Positions 1-9,384 of a stretch of DNA of 60,117 bases are shown here, in pieces. The notes beneath the pieces were generated by a model that was not told the origin of the DNA, searched no databases, and saw only the letters and a program-made list of their open reading frames with translations. The position numbers were made by a program, and so were the translations under genes. Source of the stretch: Calothrix anomala FACHB-343 (GTDB lineage: Bacteria > Cyanobacteriota > Cyanobacteriia > Cyanobacteriales > Nostocaceae). Within the stretch, counting starts at the first letter, position 1; every line of letters begins with the position of its first letter. The stretch is taken from contig NZ_JACJQG010000061.1 of NCBI RefSeq assembly GCF_014696435.1, forward strand, positions 1-60,117, in the 5' to 3' direction.

Positions 1-43
1 TAATTCAGCAGCTAAAACGTCCAGATGTTCCCATGTTTATCGT

Positions 44-364
44 TTAGTTTTTGGGGATTCGGCAAGAGTGCCGTAGGCGATCGCCTGTGCCAGTTGCGTA
101 AGTCCTGTCTAGGATGCTTGGAATATCCACTCCAATAACAAAAGCTTCTTCATAGCGTTTTTGAAATTTTTTCTCACAGGAATAAAAAATATTTCTGGGA
201 AGGGATGGGATATGTCTGGAATTACTCTCTCCTTTAAAATATTGCTGCATTACTTCATAGCAATCTTGCAATTGACCTTGTGTAATATTAAAAACTTTAG
301 ATAATTCTTTATGTAAAGCTTCAAACTCATTCCTGTGAAATTGAGAAAATAAATACTCTGGCAT
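44..364 (-). CDS. Small hypothetical protein, possibly 3'-truncated
   Basis: This 106-residue protein matches no family I recognise. The first ~85 residues read as a normal soluble, mostly helical, charged protein. The last ~18 residues (from TYATGTGDRL) are encoded by a stretch containing an AGGCGATCGCCT palindrome that looks like intergenic repeat sequence, so the original C-terminus may have been replaced by read-through into a repeat. It lies on the same strand as xisI but about 240 bases beyond its end, with a terminator-like hairpin between them, so it is probably transcribed separately. It may be a decayed gene. The start is the only ATG in the frame. Confidence 0.45.
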   Translation of the reverse strand: MPEYLFSQFHRNEFEALHKELSKVFNITQGQLQDCYEVMQQYFKGESNSRHIPSLPRNIFYSCEKKFQKRYEEAFVIGVDIPSILDRTYATGTGDRLRHSCRIPKN

Positions 365-516
365 ATACTAAAAGCTATTTATGATGCACTATAAATATAG
401 TTTGCCCATAACCATCCACAGAATCACAAATCCGCTCTAAGTATTATCGACGGTTCTGCTAATGGTTAATATTTATTAGGCTGGACAATTAGATTGGACA
501 GTAGTAACACAAAAAA

Positions 517-541
517 TGGGATACGCAACTTGCTTATCCCA
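517..541 (-). terminator. Rho-independent terminator of xisHI (repeat copy 1)
   Basis: Read on the minus strand, GGGATAAGCA and TGCGTATCCC form a ten-pair stem with one mismatch around a short AGT loop, followed by ATTTTTTG. It lies about 65 bases after the xisI stop. A related hairpin with the same flanking sequence lies after ahcY (1676-1700). Confidence 0.65.
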
Positions 542-604
542 ATAAAAAATTAAGTTATATCTGCAACTTTCAATTATCAAAGAAAGATTAAATTTCCTGA
601 AACC

Positions 605-940
605 CTAAGTAACAGCGTATTCTGTAAACTTACGCATAAATGGTGAATGAAATCCGATGACAATATCTTGTTTTGGTACACCATTTTTAATTAATTCTTC
701 TGCGAAGTCAATTTCTGTACCATTATATTGCAGCCATATTTTATTATTTTTAATATCAAAATGCAGCACACAACCATAAACGCGATGGCGATTGCGCCAA
801 CCTACATTTACTAATTGGTAATGGTCATGTTCTGTATCAAAAATCATTTGTCTTTCTACATCATCTTTGGTTGTAGCTTCAGTAACATAATCTACAATCA
901 ATTTTTTAATAATCTCCCGATATTCGACTATTTTATCCAT
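605..940 (-). CDS. xisI: XisI family protein
   Basis: The 111-residue protein fits the XisI family (fdxN element excision controlling factor) in length and in motifs such as VNVGWRNRHRVYGCVLHFDI, IWLQYNGTE and IVIGFHSPFMRKFTEYA near the C-terminus. In Anabaena PCC 7120, XisI and XisH are needed together with the recombinase XisF to excise the fdxN element. Many cyanobacteria carry extra xisH-xisI pairs with no element nearby, and their role is unknown. Here its start overlaps the end of xisH by 13 bases, which implies translational coupling. No xisF-type recombinase is visible nearby, so an excision role is not supported by context. Confidence 0.88.
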   Translation of the reverse strand: MDKIVEYREIIKKLIVDYVTEATTKDDVERQMIFDTEHDHYQLVNVGWRNRHRVYGCVLHFDIKNNKIWLQYNGTEIDFAEELIKNGVPKQDIVIGFHSPFMRKFTEYAVT

Positions 941-1344
941 CGTTCAATCACTTCCTGTTCTGGTTCGTAAATCAGCAGCTTGAGGTTTTGAGACTGGATA
1001 ACGATTTGCACTAACTCAAGTTTAAAAAACGTTTCATAAGTGATGCTGGGAATAGCTAAATATAATTCTCTGTCTGGTTCCTCTTGACTCAACGCAGTTC
1101 GGTAATTAATAAACTGTCCCAAAGCTGTGTGAAATTGAGAAATTGCCGAACCGCCAATAAAACTTTTGATTTCAACGGCTATTTTTTCTCCTTCTCTCTC
1201 AGCTGCAATTAATTTTTCTGCACCTAAATCGATATAAATTTCAACTCCACCAAAATTTAAATATATGGGATCTTCTGTAATTATCCATCCATCTTTTTCA
1301 AGTGCATTTTTAACTGCATCGTGAAAGATATCTTTTGCTGGCAT
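928..1344 (-). CDS. xisH: XisH family protein
   Basis: The 138-residue protein has the typical XisH start (MPAKDIFHDAVKNALEKDGW) and length. A run around Asp39, Glu58 and Lys60 (IDLGAEK, then AVEIKSF) looks like the PD-(D/E)XK nuclease core. That is an inference from the motif, and it would suggest a nuclease-like or DNA-binding role. It is the first gene of a two-gene operon and overlaps xisI by 13 bases. XisH was defined as a helper of fdxN element excision, but paralogous pairs are common in cyanobacteria and may have another role, for example as a small defence or toxin-antitoxin-like unit. Confidence 0.88.
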   Translation of the reverse strand: MPAKDIFHDAVKNALEKDGWIITEDPIYLNFGGVEIYIDLGAEKLIAAEREGEKIAVEIKSFIGGSAISQFHTALGQFINYRTALSQEEPDRELYLAIPSITYETFFKLELVQIVIQSQNLKLLIYEPEQEVIERWIK

Positions 1345-1486
1345 AGCAATATTTAGTTTAATTTAACTGCAACGCTGTGCATAATTATTAGCCATATTAT
1401 TCCAATTATATCTCAAAGCTAGAATCAGCAAGGCTTCAATACCTAACAACCATCTATAGGAATCATATTTGATTTCTGAAAAACAC

Positions 1487-1566
1487 GTAGGGTGTGTTAC
1501 CGCGAAGCGTAACGCACCGTTTTTCAGAGGTTTGGTGCGTTAGCCTGAAGTCATAACGCACCCTAC
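1487..1566. repeat. Inverted repeat in the 1345-1746 gap
   Basis: The outer arms GTAGGGTGTGTTA and TAACGCACCCTAC are near-perfect inverted copies. Inside them is a second inverted pair around CGTAACGCACC and GGTGCGTTA. This is the GTAGGGTG...CACCCTAC type of dispersed cyanobacterial repeat. The rest of the gap between xisH and ahcY holds no convincing gene. Confidence 0.7.
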
Positions 1567-1675
1567 AAGTACCTAATTTTATTCAAAATTCAAACCGGAT
1601 TCCTATACAAAGGGATAGAGTATTCGACTAGATTTTTTCAACAACTGATAAATGACACTCGAAACGCCATAAAAA

Positions 1676-1700
1676 TGGGATAGGCAACTTGCCCATCCCA
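1676..1700 (-). terminator. Rho-independent terminator of ahcY (repeat copy 2)
   Basis: On the minus strand, GGGATGGGCA and TGCCTATCCC pair around an AGT loop and are followed by ATTTTTATG, about 45 bases after the ahcY stop. The loop, lower stem and a flanking TATAACTTA-TTTTT run match the terminator at 517-541. Confidence 0.7.
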
Positions 1701-1746
1701 ATCAAAAACTAAGTTATATTTGCCACCCTAAATTTTTAGGGTAAGC

Positions 1747-3036
<1,290 letters not shown>

Positions 3037-3053
3037 CTAAAAAGTCAAAAAAG

Positions 3054-3072
3054 GTACGTAACCTTTACGTAC
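3054..3072. promoter_or_regulatory. Inverted repeat upstream of ahcY
   Basis: A perfect 8+3+8 inverted repeat, GTACGTAA-CCT-TTACGTAC, lies 30 bases upstream of the ahcY start codon. It could be an operator or a leader hairpin. Nothing in the sequence identifies the factor. Confidence 0.35.
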
Positions 3073-3513
3073 TCTAATAGATTATTCCACGACTCGCAAT
3101 TTTTGGTTGTCATCACCAAACACTAGTCGAGGGTTCTCTGAACTAGCTTGACGTTTGATTGGGTTTCTGTCAACTGAAAACAGATGTAGCAAGATGAATT
3201 TATCAACTACTAAATATGAATTTTTGAATTAGGAAGCTATTGCCAGTTATGAGTATATGTACTGGATATTTAATTTATACTTTTTTCATTTTTCCTTTAT
3301 CCTGGATCGGAGTAATATCCAAAATTCCTGTAGTTATTGCCCACAGTAAACAAAGTATGATGTCATCTGCCTAAAGATACATTTTCCTGAAATTCAAAAA
3401 TATCTCATCCCAAGAGACAAATTCAACTTTAGATAGGTACATTTACTTAAAATTATTGTGGAGGATAACTGGGCGGGTATTCCATAGAAGATGTTTAGCA
3501 AGGAGGTTTTGGA
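3073..3513. other. Intergenic region between divergent ahcY and the MscS-type gene
   Basis: This AT-rich stretch between divergent genes must hold both promoters, but no promoter stands out. AAGGAGG at 3500-3506 is a strong ribosome binding site for the GTG at 3514. No gene or repeat is evident. Confidence 0.5.
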
Positions 3514-5130
3514 GTGCGCTTGAAATTTTTGGCGCTGATGAGTTCAATGGCGATCGCTGTTGTCTCAGTCCCCAAAGCTACAGCTCAAATTCCCTTTTTA
3601 CCGAACTTGCCAACTCCTAGTAGTGTAAGTAAAGATTCAAACAATCAAATTGTCAGTGGCTGGATCTATTTAGACGGTCGCAGGTTGTTTCAGATAGCAG
3701 CAACAAGAACCAATTTCCCAGAGCGATCGCAAAATATTCAACAAAACTTGAATGAAATTAGCCAAAGTTATCTGCGTTCCTCGGCACAGTCAATTAATGT
3801 CCAGGTAGAAAATACCAACAATGTGCCTGTAATTACCATTAACGGTCAATATCTCATGACTGTCACTTCCGAAGACGCCAGACTGCGAGAGGAAGATGCA
3901 ACTCTGAGCGCCAATCAAATTGCAGATACATTGCAAGATGCTTTTCAAAGGGCAAAGCAAGAGCGGAACACGCAATTTTTAATTGACCAAGGTAAAATAG
4001 CAGCTGCGATCGCCTTAGCAATGATGGCTGCTAGTTGGGGTGTATATCGTTGGCAGCGTCGGTCGCAAAAAAATGCCATACATTTGAGCCTTCCGGCTTC
4101 GCGTCAAACGCAACAAATTACCACACAACTAAATCAACAACAATATCGGCATTTAGACGAAGTTAAAAAACGTCTGTTTCAGCTAACCCAAGCGGGAATT
4201 TGGGGCGGTGGTACATTCACAATTTTGGGTTTATTTCCCTACACCAGAATTCTGCAGTTAGGAATTCTCTCAGCAGCCCAAATTCCCCTGAGATTGGGGA
4301 TTGTGGCGCTAGGAACTTATGTAGTAATTCGTTTTAGTTATGCGCTAATTGACCGCTTTACCTCCACCCTCATTAACAGTGGTGCTTTATTTAATTCGGA
4401 CACTTCCGAACGCTTGCAATTACGTGTTTCTACCTTTTCCGGTGTAACTAAAAGTATTGCCACTATTACCTGTGTAATCGTTGGTTTTTTCCTCGCCTTA
4501 GTCGCCTTGGGAATAGATGTAGTTCCCTTATTAGCAGGTGCAAGTTTAGTGGGTGTAGCAGTTTCTCTAGCTTCGCAAAACCTAATTAAAGATGCGATTA
4601 ACGGCTTTTTGATTATCCTAGAAGACCAATATGCCTTAGGCGATGTGATTAACGTCGGTACTGTTGGCGGCTTAGTCGAGAATTTGAATTTGCGGATGAC
4701 TCAAGTCCGCGATTCAGAAGGAAGATTAATCACCATTCCCAATAGTGAAATTAAAATCGTCGCCAATCTTTCTAGCCGTTGGTCTAGAGCCGATTTAACC
4801 ATTCCTGTAGACTACCAAGCCAATATTGACGAGGTTTTGCAGTTAATTAGTACTGTTGCTATGGATATGGATGAAGATCCGATATGGCAACATCAAATTG
4901 TCGAGACACCAAAAGTTTTAGGGGTTGATAATTTTGGCGATCGCGGTTTAATTATTCGTGTATGGATTAAAACCCAGCCTCTCAAACAATGGGATGTAGC
5001 CAGAGAATACCGTCGCCGTCTCAAAATCGCCTTTGATGAAGCTGGAATTACGATTCCTGTACCTCAACAAGCAATTTGGATTAACGATGTGCAATTGCAG
5101 CAACTTCAGGAGAATGGCAAAGTAAATTAA
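3514..5130 (+). CDS. MscS-family mechanosensitive ion channel
   Basis: A 538-residue small-conductance mechanosensitive channel family protein, expected in the inner membrane or possibly a thylakoid membrane. A likely signal peptide covers residues 1-25, followed by an extracytoplasmic part to ~160. About five hydrophobic segments follow between 165 and 365. The MscS pore helix and beta domain are recognisable in GASLVGVAVSLASQNLIKD, GFLIILEDQYALGDVINVG and RDSEGRLITIPNS. The GTG start at 3514 follows AAGGAGG. MscS-like proteins release solutes on hypo-osmotic shock, but cyanobacteria have many paralogues and the stimulus here is not known. The long N-terminal region sets it apart from minimal MscS. 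Confidence 0.9.
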   Translation: MRLKFLALMSSMAIAVVSVPKATAQIPFLPNLPTPSSVSKDSNNQIVSGWIYLDGRRLFQIAATRTNFPERSQNIQQNLNEISQSYLRSSAQSINVQVENTNNVPVITINGQYLMTVTSEDARLREEDATLSANQIADTLQDAFQRAKQERNTQFLIDQGKIAAAIALAMMAASWGVYRWQRRSQKNAIHLSLPASRQTQQITTQLNQQQYRHLDEVKKRLFQLTQAGIWGGGTFTILGLFPYTRILQLGILSAAQIPLRLGIVALGTYVVIRFSYALIDRFTSTLINSGALFNSDTSERLQLRVSTFSGVTKSIATITCVIVGFFLALVALGIDVVPLLAGASLVGVAVSLASQNLIKDAINGFLIILEDQYALGDVINVGTVGGLVENLNLRMTQVRDSEGRLITIPNSEIKIVANLSSRWSRADLTIPVDYQANIDEVLQLISTVAMDMDEDPIWQHQIVETPKVLGVDNFGDRGLIIRVWIKTQPLKQWDVAREYRRRLKIAFDEAGITIPVPQQAIWINDVQLQQLQENGKVN

Positions 5131-5442
5131 CTATTTCTGGTAAAGGTACAAAATCTTGTACCCTGATTGTCTTTAATTCATCCCCCTTATACCAATTCAC
5201 GAAATTACTGATACAAATCACTTCCTCTGCCCCTCTGCTTCCTCTGCCCCTCTGCTTGCCTATGTGTATCATTTTTAAAGTGAAGCGGTATTACTCCCTG
5301 CTCCCCTAATGTTTCAAGTTAGCCCCTAGCCCCTATTTTTAAGCTAGGTGGCAGTTTTCTTCTTCCTTAAGAAGGATGGCAGAGATACAGAAGAGCCGAC
5401 AAATTATAAATACAAAAAGTCGTTTGAAATTCAAAATCGCAA
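5131..5442. other. Gap with CT-rich low-complexity repeats
   Basis: Between the channel gene and the response regulator, 5217-5260 repeats CCTCTGCCCC/CCTCTGCTTC units of the kind seen at many junctions in this window, and 5290-5340 has GCCCCTAGCCCCT runs. No gene is supported. Confidence 0.5.
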
Positions 5443-5820
5443 ATGCCACATGTCTTACTCGTGGATGATGAAGCTGCTCTGCGCGACAGTCTCACATATA
5501 CATTACAAAAAGAAGGCTACACAGTGAGTACAGCCGTTGATGGGCATAATGCAATCAAACAGTTCCACAAGCAAGTACCAGATATCATTTTGTTAGATCT
5601 GATGCTTCCTGAAGTTAGTGGTATGGAAGTTTGTTGGCGAATTCGTGCCTTCTCTAATGTGCCTATTGTTATGCTCACAGCTAAAGATCAGGATGTAGAT
5701 AAAGTTTGGGGTTTGGAAGCTGGAGCTGATGATTATGTGACTAAGCCCTTCAATACTCGCGAATTGCTAGCACGCATCAAAGCCGTGTTGCGTCGTCGTT
5801 CAGACGAGGACAAGCCTTAA
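5443..5820 (+). CDS. Receiver-domain response regulator
   Basis: A 125-residue protein that is only a CheY-like receiver domain. The acidic pocket (DDE near residues 8-10), phosphoacceptor Asp52 (IILLDLMLPEVSG), Thr79 (MLTAKD) and Lys101 (VTKPFNTRELLARI) are all present. The C-terminal RELLARIKAVLRRR run is what normally joins an OmpR-class receiver to its winged helix, but the protein stops there. It is therefore either a genuine single-domain regulator or an OmpR-type regulator that lost its DNA-binding domain. Its stop codon overlaps the start of the histidine kinase gene (TAATG), so the two form a coupled cognate pair. Confidence 0.88.
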   Translation: MPHVLLVDDEAALRDSLTYTLQKEGYTVSTAVDGHNAIKQFHKQVPDIILLDLMLPEVSGMEVCWRIRAFSNVPIVMLTAKDQDVDKVWGLEAGADDYVTKPFNTRELLARIKAVLRRRSDEDKP

Positions 5821-7241
5821 TGAAGGGCTTCTTTTCCCGAATTAAGTTAAACACCATTCATGCCAAGCTGTTAGGCACATACTTGATGCTGACAGCTTTT
5901 GGTACATCGCTGCTAGCCGGTTATATTCTCTGGTCATTCGCTGATTATTTTATGCGAATGCGACAAGTTGATTTGGATAACTGGACGGGTGCTTTAAGTG
6001 AAAGTGTTGCAGATGCACTCACAGAAAAAGATATTAATCGAGTGCAGTTGTTAGTCAAGCGGTATGGCGCACCGCAAAATGTTACTCTGCGTGTTTTCAC
6101 TCAAGAAGGCAAGCTAATTGCTACATCCGATCCAAAGCTCGACTCTCAAGTGAAAGATTGGGATCGGGTTCCAGGAATGCGCGTAGCTCTCCAAAATCGC
6201 GTAGATCAAGGAATCGCCAAAGGAGTTTTATCCAATCAAGACAGACTCTATATTGCTCGACCAATTGAACGCAACGGTCAATTTTTAGGTGTATTGCGCA
6301 TGTCGATGACGCTGGAGCAATTTCAGCGACAGTTTGCGCGGGTATTTTGGAGTGTTTTAGGTACGCTAGGAATCACCATTTTACTATGTGCTTTTATTAG
6401 CAGTCGCTTCGCGCGTAGTCTCGCCAAACCGATTGAGATTATGCAGCACTTTGCTATTCGCTTAGGTGGCGGACATTTTGGCGATAAACTCACGATTCAT
6501 GAGAATAATGAGTTAGATCAATTAGCCGCCGAACTTAATCGCATGAGCGAGCGGTTAGCGTCTTTAGATCAAGAACGGCGAGTGTTTTTAGCCAATGTTT
6601 CCCATGAACTGCGTACCCCGATAAGTAATGTTCAGGTAACAGTAGACGCACTCAAAGGGGGAGCGTATGAAGAACCAGAATTACGCGATCGCTTTTTTCT
6701 CACTATCGACAGCGAAATCAAACGTTTAGCTCGTTTAATTCACGATCTCCTCGATTTAGGACGTTTAGAAGCAGGAGTTACCAAACTCGAACAGCAAATC
6801 ATCCCCCTGGGGGGATTAATTAACCGTGCGGTCAATGCAATCGAACCGCGAATGCAAACTGCGAGAATTTCTTTGGAAGTGAAGGTAGAAAATTTACCGA
6901 TCGAAGCCGATCCAGAGCGATTATTACAAGCGATTCTTAATTTATTGGATAATGCGATTAAACATTCACCCCCTAACTCTCAAGTCTTGATTTCTGGATA
7001 CAGCAAAGGAAAACAAGCGATTATTCAAATTCAAGACCAAGGAAAAGGGATTAAAGAAAACGATTTACCCCGAATTTTTGAGCAATTTTATACTACAGAC
7101 CCTTCTCGTAAAAGTAGCGGTAATGGTTTGGGGTTAGCAATTACTAAAAGAATTATCGCAGCTCATCAAGGTAGTATTACAGCTAGTAGCATTCCTAATC
7201 AAGGGGCAACTTTTACGATTTATTTGCCTTTAAAAGGCTAA
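5820..7241 (+). CDS. Membrane sensor histidine kinase
   Basis: A 473-residue two-component kinase. It has a transmembrane helix near residues 15-38, an extracytoplasmic sensor region to ~172, a second helix near 175-198, then a HAMP linker. The HisKA domain carries phosphoacceptor His262 (FLANVSHELRTPISN). The ATPase domain shows the N box (NLLDNAIKHSPP), the G1 box (DQGKGIKENDLPRIFEQFY) and the G2 box (GNGLGLAITKRI). The ATG overlaps the stop of the receiver gene by one base, so it should phosphorylate that protein. The signal sensed cannot be told from sequence. Confidence 0.93.
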   Translation: MKGFFSRIKLNTIHAKLLGTYLMLTAFGTSLLAGYILWSFADYFMRMRQVDLDNWTGALSESVADALTEKDINRVQLLVKRYGAPQNVTLRVFTQEGKLIATSDPKLDSQVKDWDRVPGMRVALQNRVDQGIAKGVLSNQDRLYIARPIERNGQFLGVLRMSMTLEQFQRQFARVFWSVLGTLGITILLCAFISSRFARSLAKPIEIMQHFAIRLGGGHFGDKLTIHENNELDQLAAELNRMSERLASLDQERRVFLANVSHELRTPISNVQVTVDALKGGAYEEPELRDRFFLTIDSEIKRLARLIHDLLDLGRLEAGVTKLEQQIIPLGGLINRAVNAIEPRMQTARISLEVKVENLPIEADPERLLQAILNLLDNAIKHSPPNSQVLISGYSKGKQAIIQIQDQGKGIKENDLPRIFEQFYTTDPSRKSSGNGLGLAITKRIIAAHQGSITASSIPNQGATFTIYLPLKG

Positions 7242-7602
7242 AAATCAGAGATTTACACACACACATATATATATATATATAATTAGTTATATAGCAATCT
7301 TAAATGAATTATAAATACTTATACCAATTCAAATAATCTTGCGACATATCAAAATATTCTAAAGGGCATGGCAGTGCCAGTGCCCCTACCATTTGTCGCC
7401 TTCTTTTTTCCAATTGGTATTATCTTCCTTGTCCCTTTTGTTTGCATATCAAATAGGATTGCTATATGTAAGGTGAGCAACGCTTACCTAGATATACTAT
7501 TGCTGAGTTTGCTAATAGTTGAGGCAAAAGAACAGTAGTATAACTATTGACCGTTGGGAAATCTTGACTTATGAAAGTAGCTACATAAATAAGTCAATAA
7601 TT
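7242..7602. repeat. Gap with a TA microsatellite and a GGCATGGCAGTGCC hairpin repeat
   Basis: The gap between the kinase and the EamA gene holds a CA/TA microsatellite at about 7255-7281. A hairpin repeat at 7363-7387 pairs AGGGCATGGCA with TGCCAGTGCCCCT. The same repeat recurs at 8533-8557 and, as a half copy, at 22653-22667. No gene is seen. Confidence 0.55.
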
Positions 7603-8520
7603 ATGACGGTTTATAACTTGAAAAAATCTGCCTTCTGTTTCCGAGGTATCTTATCTGCATTGTTGGCTATTTTAATTTGGTCAACAATGGGTACAACTGT
7701 CAAATTAACGTTATCAAATGTTGATAGTTTCACCACGACATTCTATGTTACCTTATTATCTACTTGCATTCTTGGTATCTATATTGTTATGCAAAAAAAA
7801 CTGCCCATTCTCTACAAAGAATGGAAAAATCAGCAGTTTTTCTTCATAATTGCGGGAATTATGGGTTCAGGAATTCAACCAATCTCCTGCTTAAAAGGTT
7901 ATCAACTTTTACCGGCTTCCCAAGTAGTGGGGATATTTTATATATATCCACTGCTGATGACACTCTTTGCTGGTTTTTGGTTTCACGAACGCTTATCCTA
8001 CAAATCAATTTTGCTGCTAATGACTGGTTTTGTGGGAGTATATTTGTTGATTACCCAAAATCAATTATTAAGTATTCAACTAAATTTTGGGGCTTTCGCC
8101 ACCTTCATCGCTGCTGCAACTTGGGCTTTTTTCTGCGTGCTAATTCAGCATAAAAAATTTGATGCGCATGTAGGAATATTTCTGTTTAATGGCTTTGGTA
8201 TGTTGTTTTTACTCGGTTTAGTCCCAGCATTTGGGTTGACATGGACATTAAGCATAACTGAATGGTTGGGTATTATCTATTTAGCAGTATTTACTTCTAT
8301 TATTGCGACTTTACTTTGGAATCAAGCATTGCATCTCAATTCAACACAAATATGTTCAATGCTCGCATTATTAACTCCGCTATTTGCCCTCATTCTGAAT
8401 ATGACAATTCTCCATGAATCAATTGTACCTACTCAATTAATGGGATTTGTCATCTTAATTGGCTCAGTTGCTTTCAATCTTAGCGGCTGTTTACGATTAC
8501 AGCATATTTCAGGTAAATGA
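7603..8520 (+). CDS. EamA/DMT-family transporter
   Basis: A 305-residue drug/metabolite transporter superfamily membrane protein with about ten hydrophobic helices in two EamA-type repeats. The first repeat contains LLAILIWSTMGTTVKL, and PLLMTLFAGFWFHERLSYK closes its half. The second half repeats the pattern with AAATWAFFCVLI and TPLFALILNMTILHESIVP. Such proteins export amino acids, metabolites or toxic compounds. The substrate is unknown. I prefer the ATG at 7603, which puts the first helix about 20 residues in; a TTG some 85 bases upstream would add a 28-residue polar tail. It appears to be transcribed alone. Confidence 0.85.
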   Translation: MTVYNLKKSAFCFRGILSALLAILIWSTMGTTVKLTLSNVDSFTTTFYVTLLSTCILGIYIVMQKKLPILYKEWKNQQFFFIIAGIMGSGIQPISCLKGYQLLPASQVVGIFYIYPLLMTLFAGFWFHERLSYKSILLLMTGFVGVYLLITQNQLLSIQLNFGAFATFIAAATWAFFCVLIQHKKFDAHVGIFLFNGFGMLFLLGLVPAFGLTWTLSITEWLGIIYLAVFTSIIATLLWNQALHLNSTQICSMLALLTPLFALILNMTILHESIVPTQLMGFVILIGSVAFNLSGCLRLQHISGK

Positions 8521-8532
8521 GGTACGCGCTTC

Positions 8533-8557
8533 GGGGCATGGCAGTGCCAATGCCCCT
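8533..8557. repeat. GGGGCATGGCAGTGCC hairpin repeat in the 8521-8904 gap
   Basis: GGGGCATGGCA pairs with TGCCAATGCCCC. It is a second copy of the hairpin at 7363-7387, shortly after the EamA stop. The rest of this 384-base gap holds no supported gene, and short minus-strand reading frames there have no family features. Confidence 0.6.
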
Positions 8558-8904
8558 ACAATCAACGATTATCTGTACCTCACCAACTTGCAATTCGCTG
8601 TAAAATCTAGCTGTTAATTAAGTGAAGGTAAGAGAAAATGGTAGGCAAGCGTTGCTCGTCTACTATGACTTTTTTGATGATGAGCGTTTTTTGACGATTG
8701 CTGCAGATATAATTGCGCAATAAAAATGATCTTTGTGACCAATTCCATCGTCTCACAGCTTGGGAACGGGAGATGAGGAGATGGGGCTTCTCTGGAAGAC
8801 TTGAGGCGCTAAACAAAGCTATACCAAAGGCTGTCTAGCATTTTGCATAAGTTCCACCCCCCCGGAAATATCTAAGTTTCAGCAGCATTCCCCAGGATAA
8901 AAGA

Positions 8905-9189
8905 ATGTCTAATGAAACAAATATAAATAATAGTCCGATTGAGTTATCACCAGAAGAACTCGACGCAGTCTCAGGTGGAATCGATATTTATCTATCTGGC
9001 TCAACTTTTGAACAAAGAGATATATTTTCCGTTAACCGCAGGAGTTCTCGCAGAAACAGCAGGAATTCTCTTTTTAGCTCTTCTTATATATCTTCCTCAG
9101 CATTTCAATTTATCGGTTTGGGCTTTAGTTCCGTTAGCGATGCGCTGAGTTTTGTCAGTGGTTTCGCCAAGCTTTTTGGTAGGAAATGA
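8905..9189 (+). CDS. Double-glycine leader peptide, putative bacteriocin precursor
   Basis: A 94-residue precursor with a classic double-glycine leader. The motif ELSPEELDAVSGG ends at residue 25, the expected cut site for a C39 peptidase. The predicted 69-residue core is rich in serine and arginine (NRRSSRRNSRNSLFSSS), then hydrophobic with glycines, ending in FAKLFGRK. Two downstream genes encode an HlyD-like adaptor and a peptidase-containing ABC transporter of NHLP type, so this is their likely substrate. It resembles the short cyanobacterial precursors annotated as CTB-family bacteriocins. No radical SAM, LanM or cyclodehydratase gene is nearby, so the product may be an unmodified peptide. 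Activity is unknown. Confidence 0.78.
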   Translation: MSNETNINNSPIELSPEELDAVSGGIDIYLSGSTFEQRDIFSVNRRSSRRNSRNSLFSSSYISSSAFQFIGLGFSSVSDALSFVSGFAKLFGRK

Positions 9190-9196
9190 GAGGAGT

Positions 9197-9226
9197 GTTG
9201 ACGGTTGACTGTTGACTGTTGACTGT
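9197..9226. repeat. GTTGACTGTTGACT short tandem repeat
   Basis: About four copies of the heptamer GTTGACT/GTTGACG lie just after the precursor gene. This is a short tandemly repeated repetitive sequence typical of heterocystous cyanobacteria. Confidence 0.7.
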
Positions 9227-9227
9227 G

Positions 9228-9290
9228 GTAAGGGCGGGTTTACAAATATCTTCGCTTTTATAACCCGAATCTCGGTAAACCCGCCCCTAC
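9228..9290. repeat. GTAAGGGCGGGTT inverted repeat
   Basis: GTAAGGGCGGGTT and AACCCGCCCCTAC frame 37 bases. This MITE-like inverted repeat has a relative at 22752-22814 and a shorter one at 28305-28330. Confidence 0.65.
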
Positions 9291-9384
9291 ATAGTGTCGA
9301 AGTGTTGACGGTTGAGTAATGAGAAATTAGGGGTGAAGGTTGCAGAATTTTTCTCCCATTCGTTGATTTATAGGGAGTTTATCA

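Noticed and set aside
605-1344. The xisHI region as part of an fdxN excision element
   Set aside because: No xisF-type recombinase or nif gene is seen in the window, and xisHI pairs are often found without an element.
8607-8816. A 69-codon minus-strand frame before the bacteriocin precursor
   Set aside because: No ribosome site, odd composition, and no family. The gap looks non-coding.
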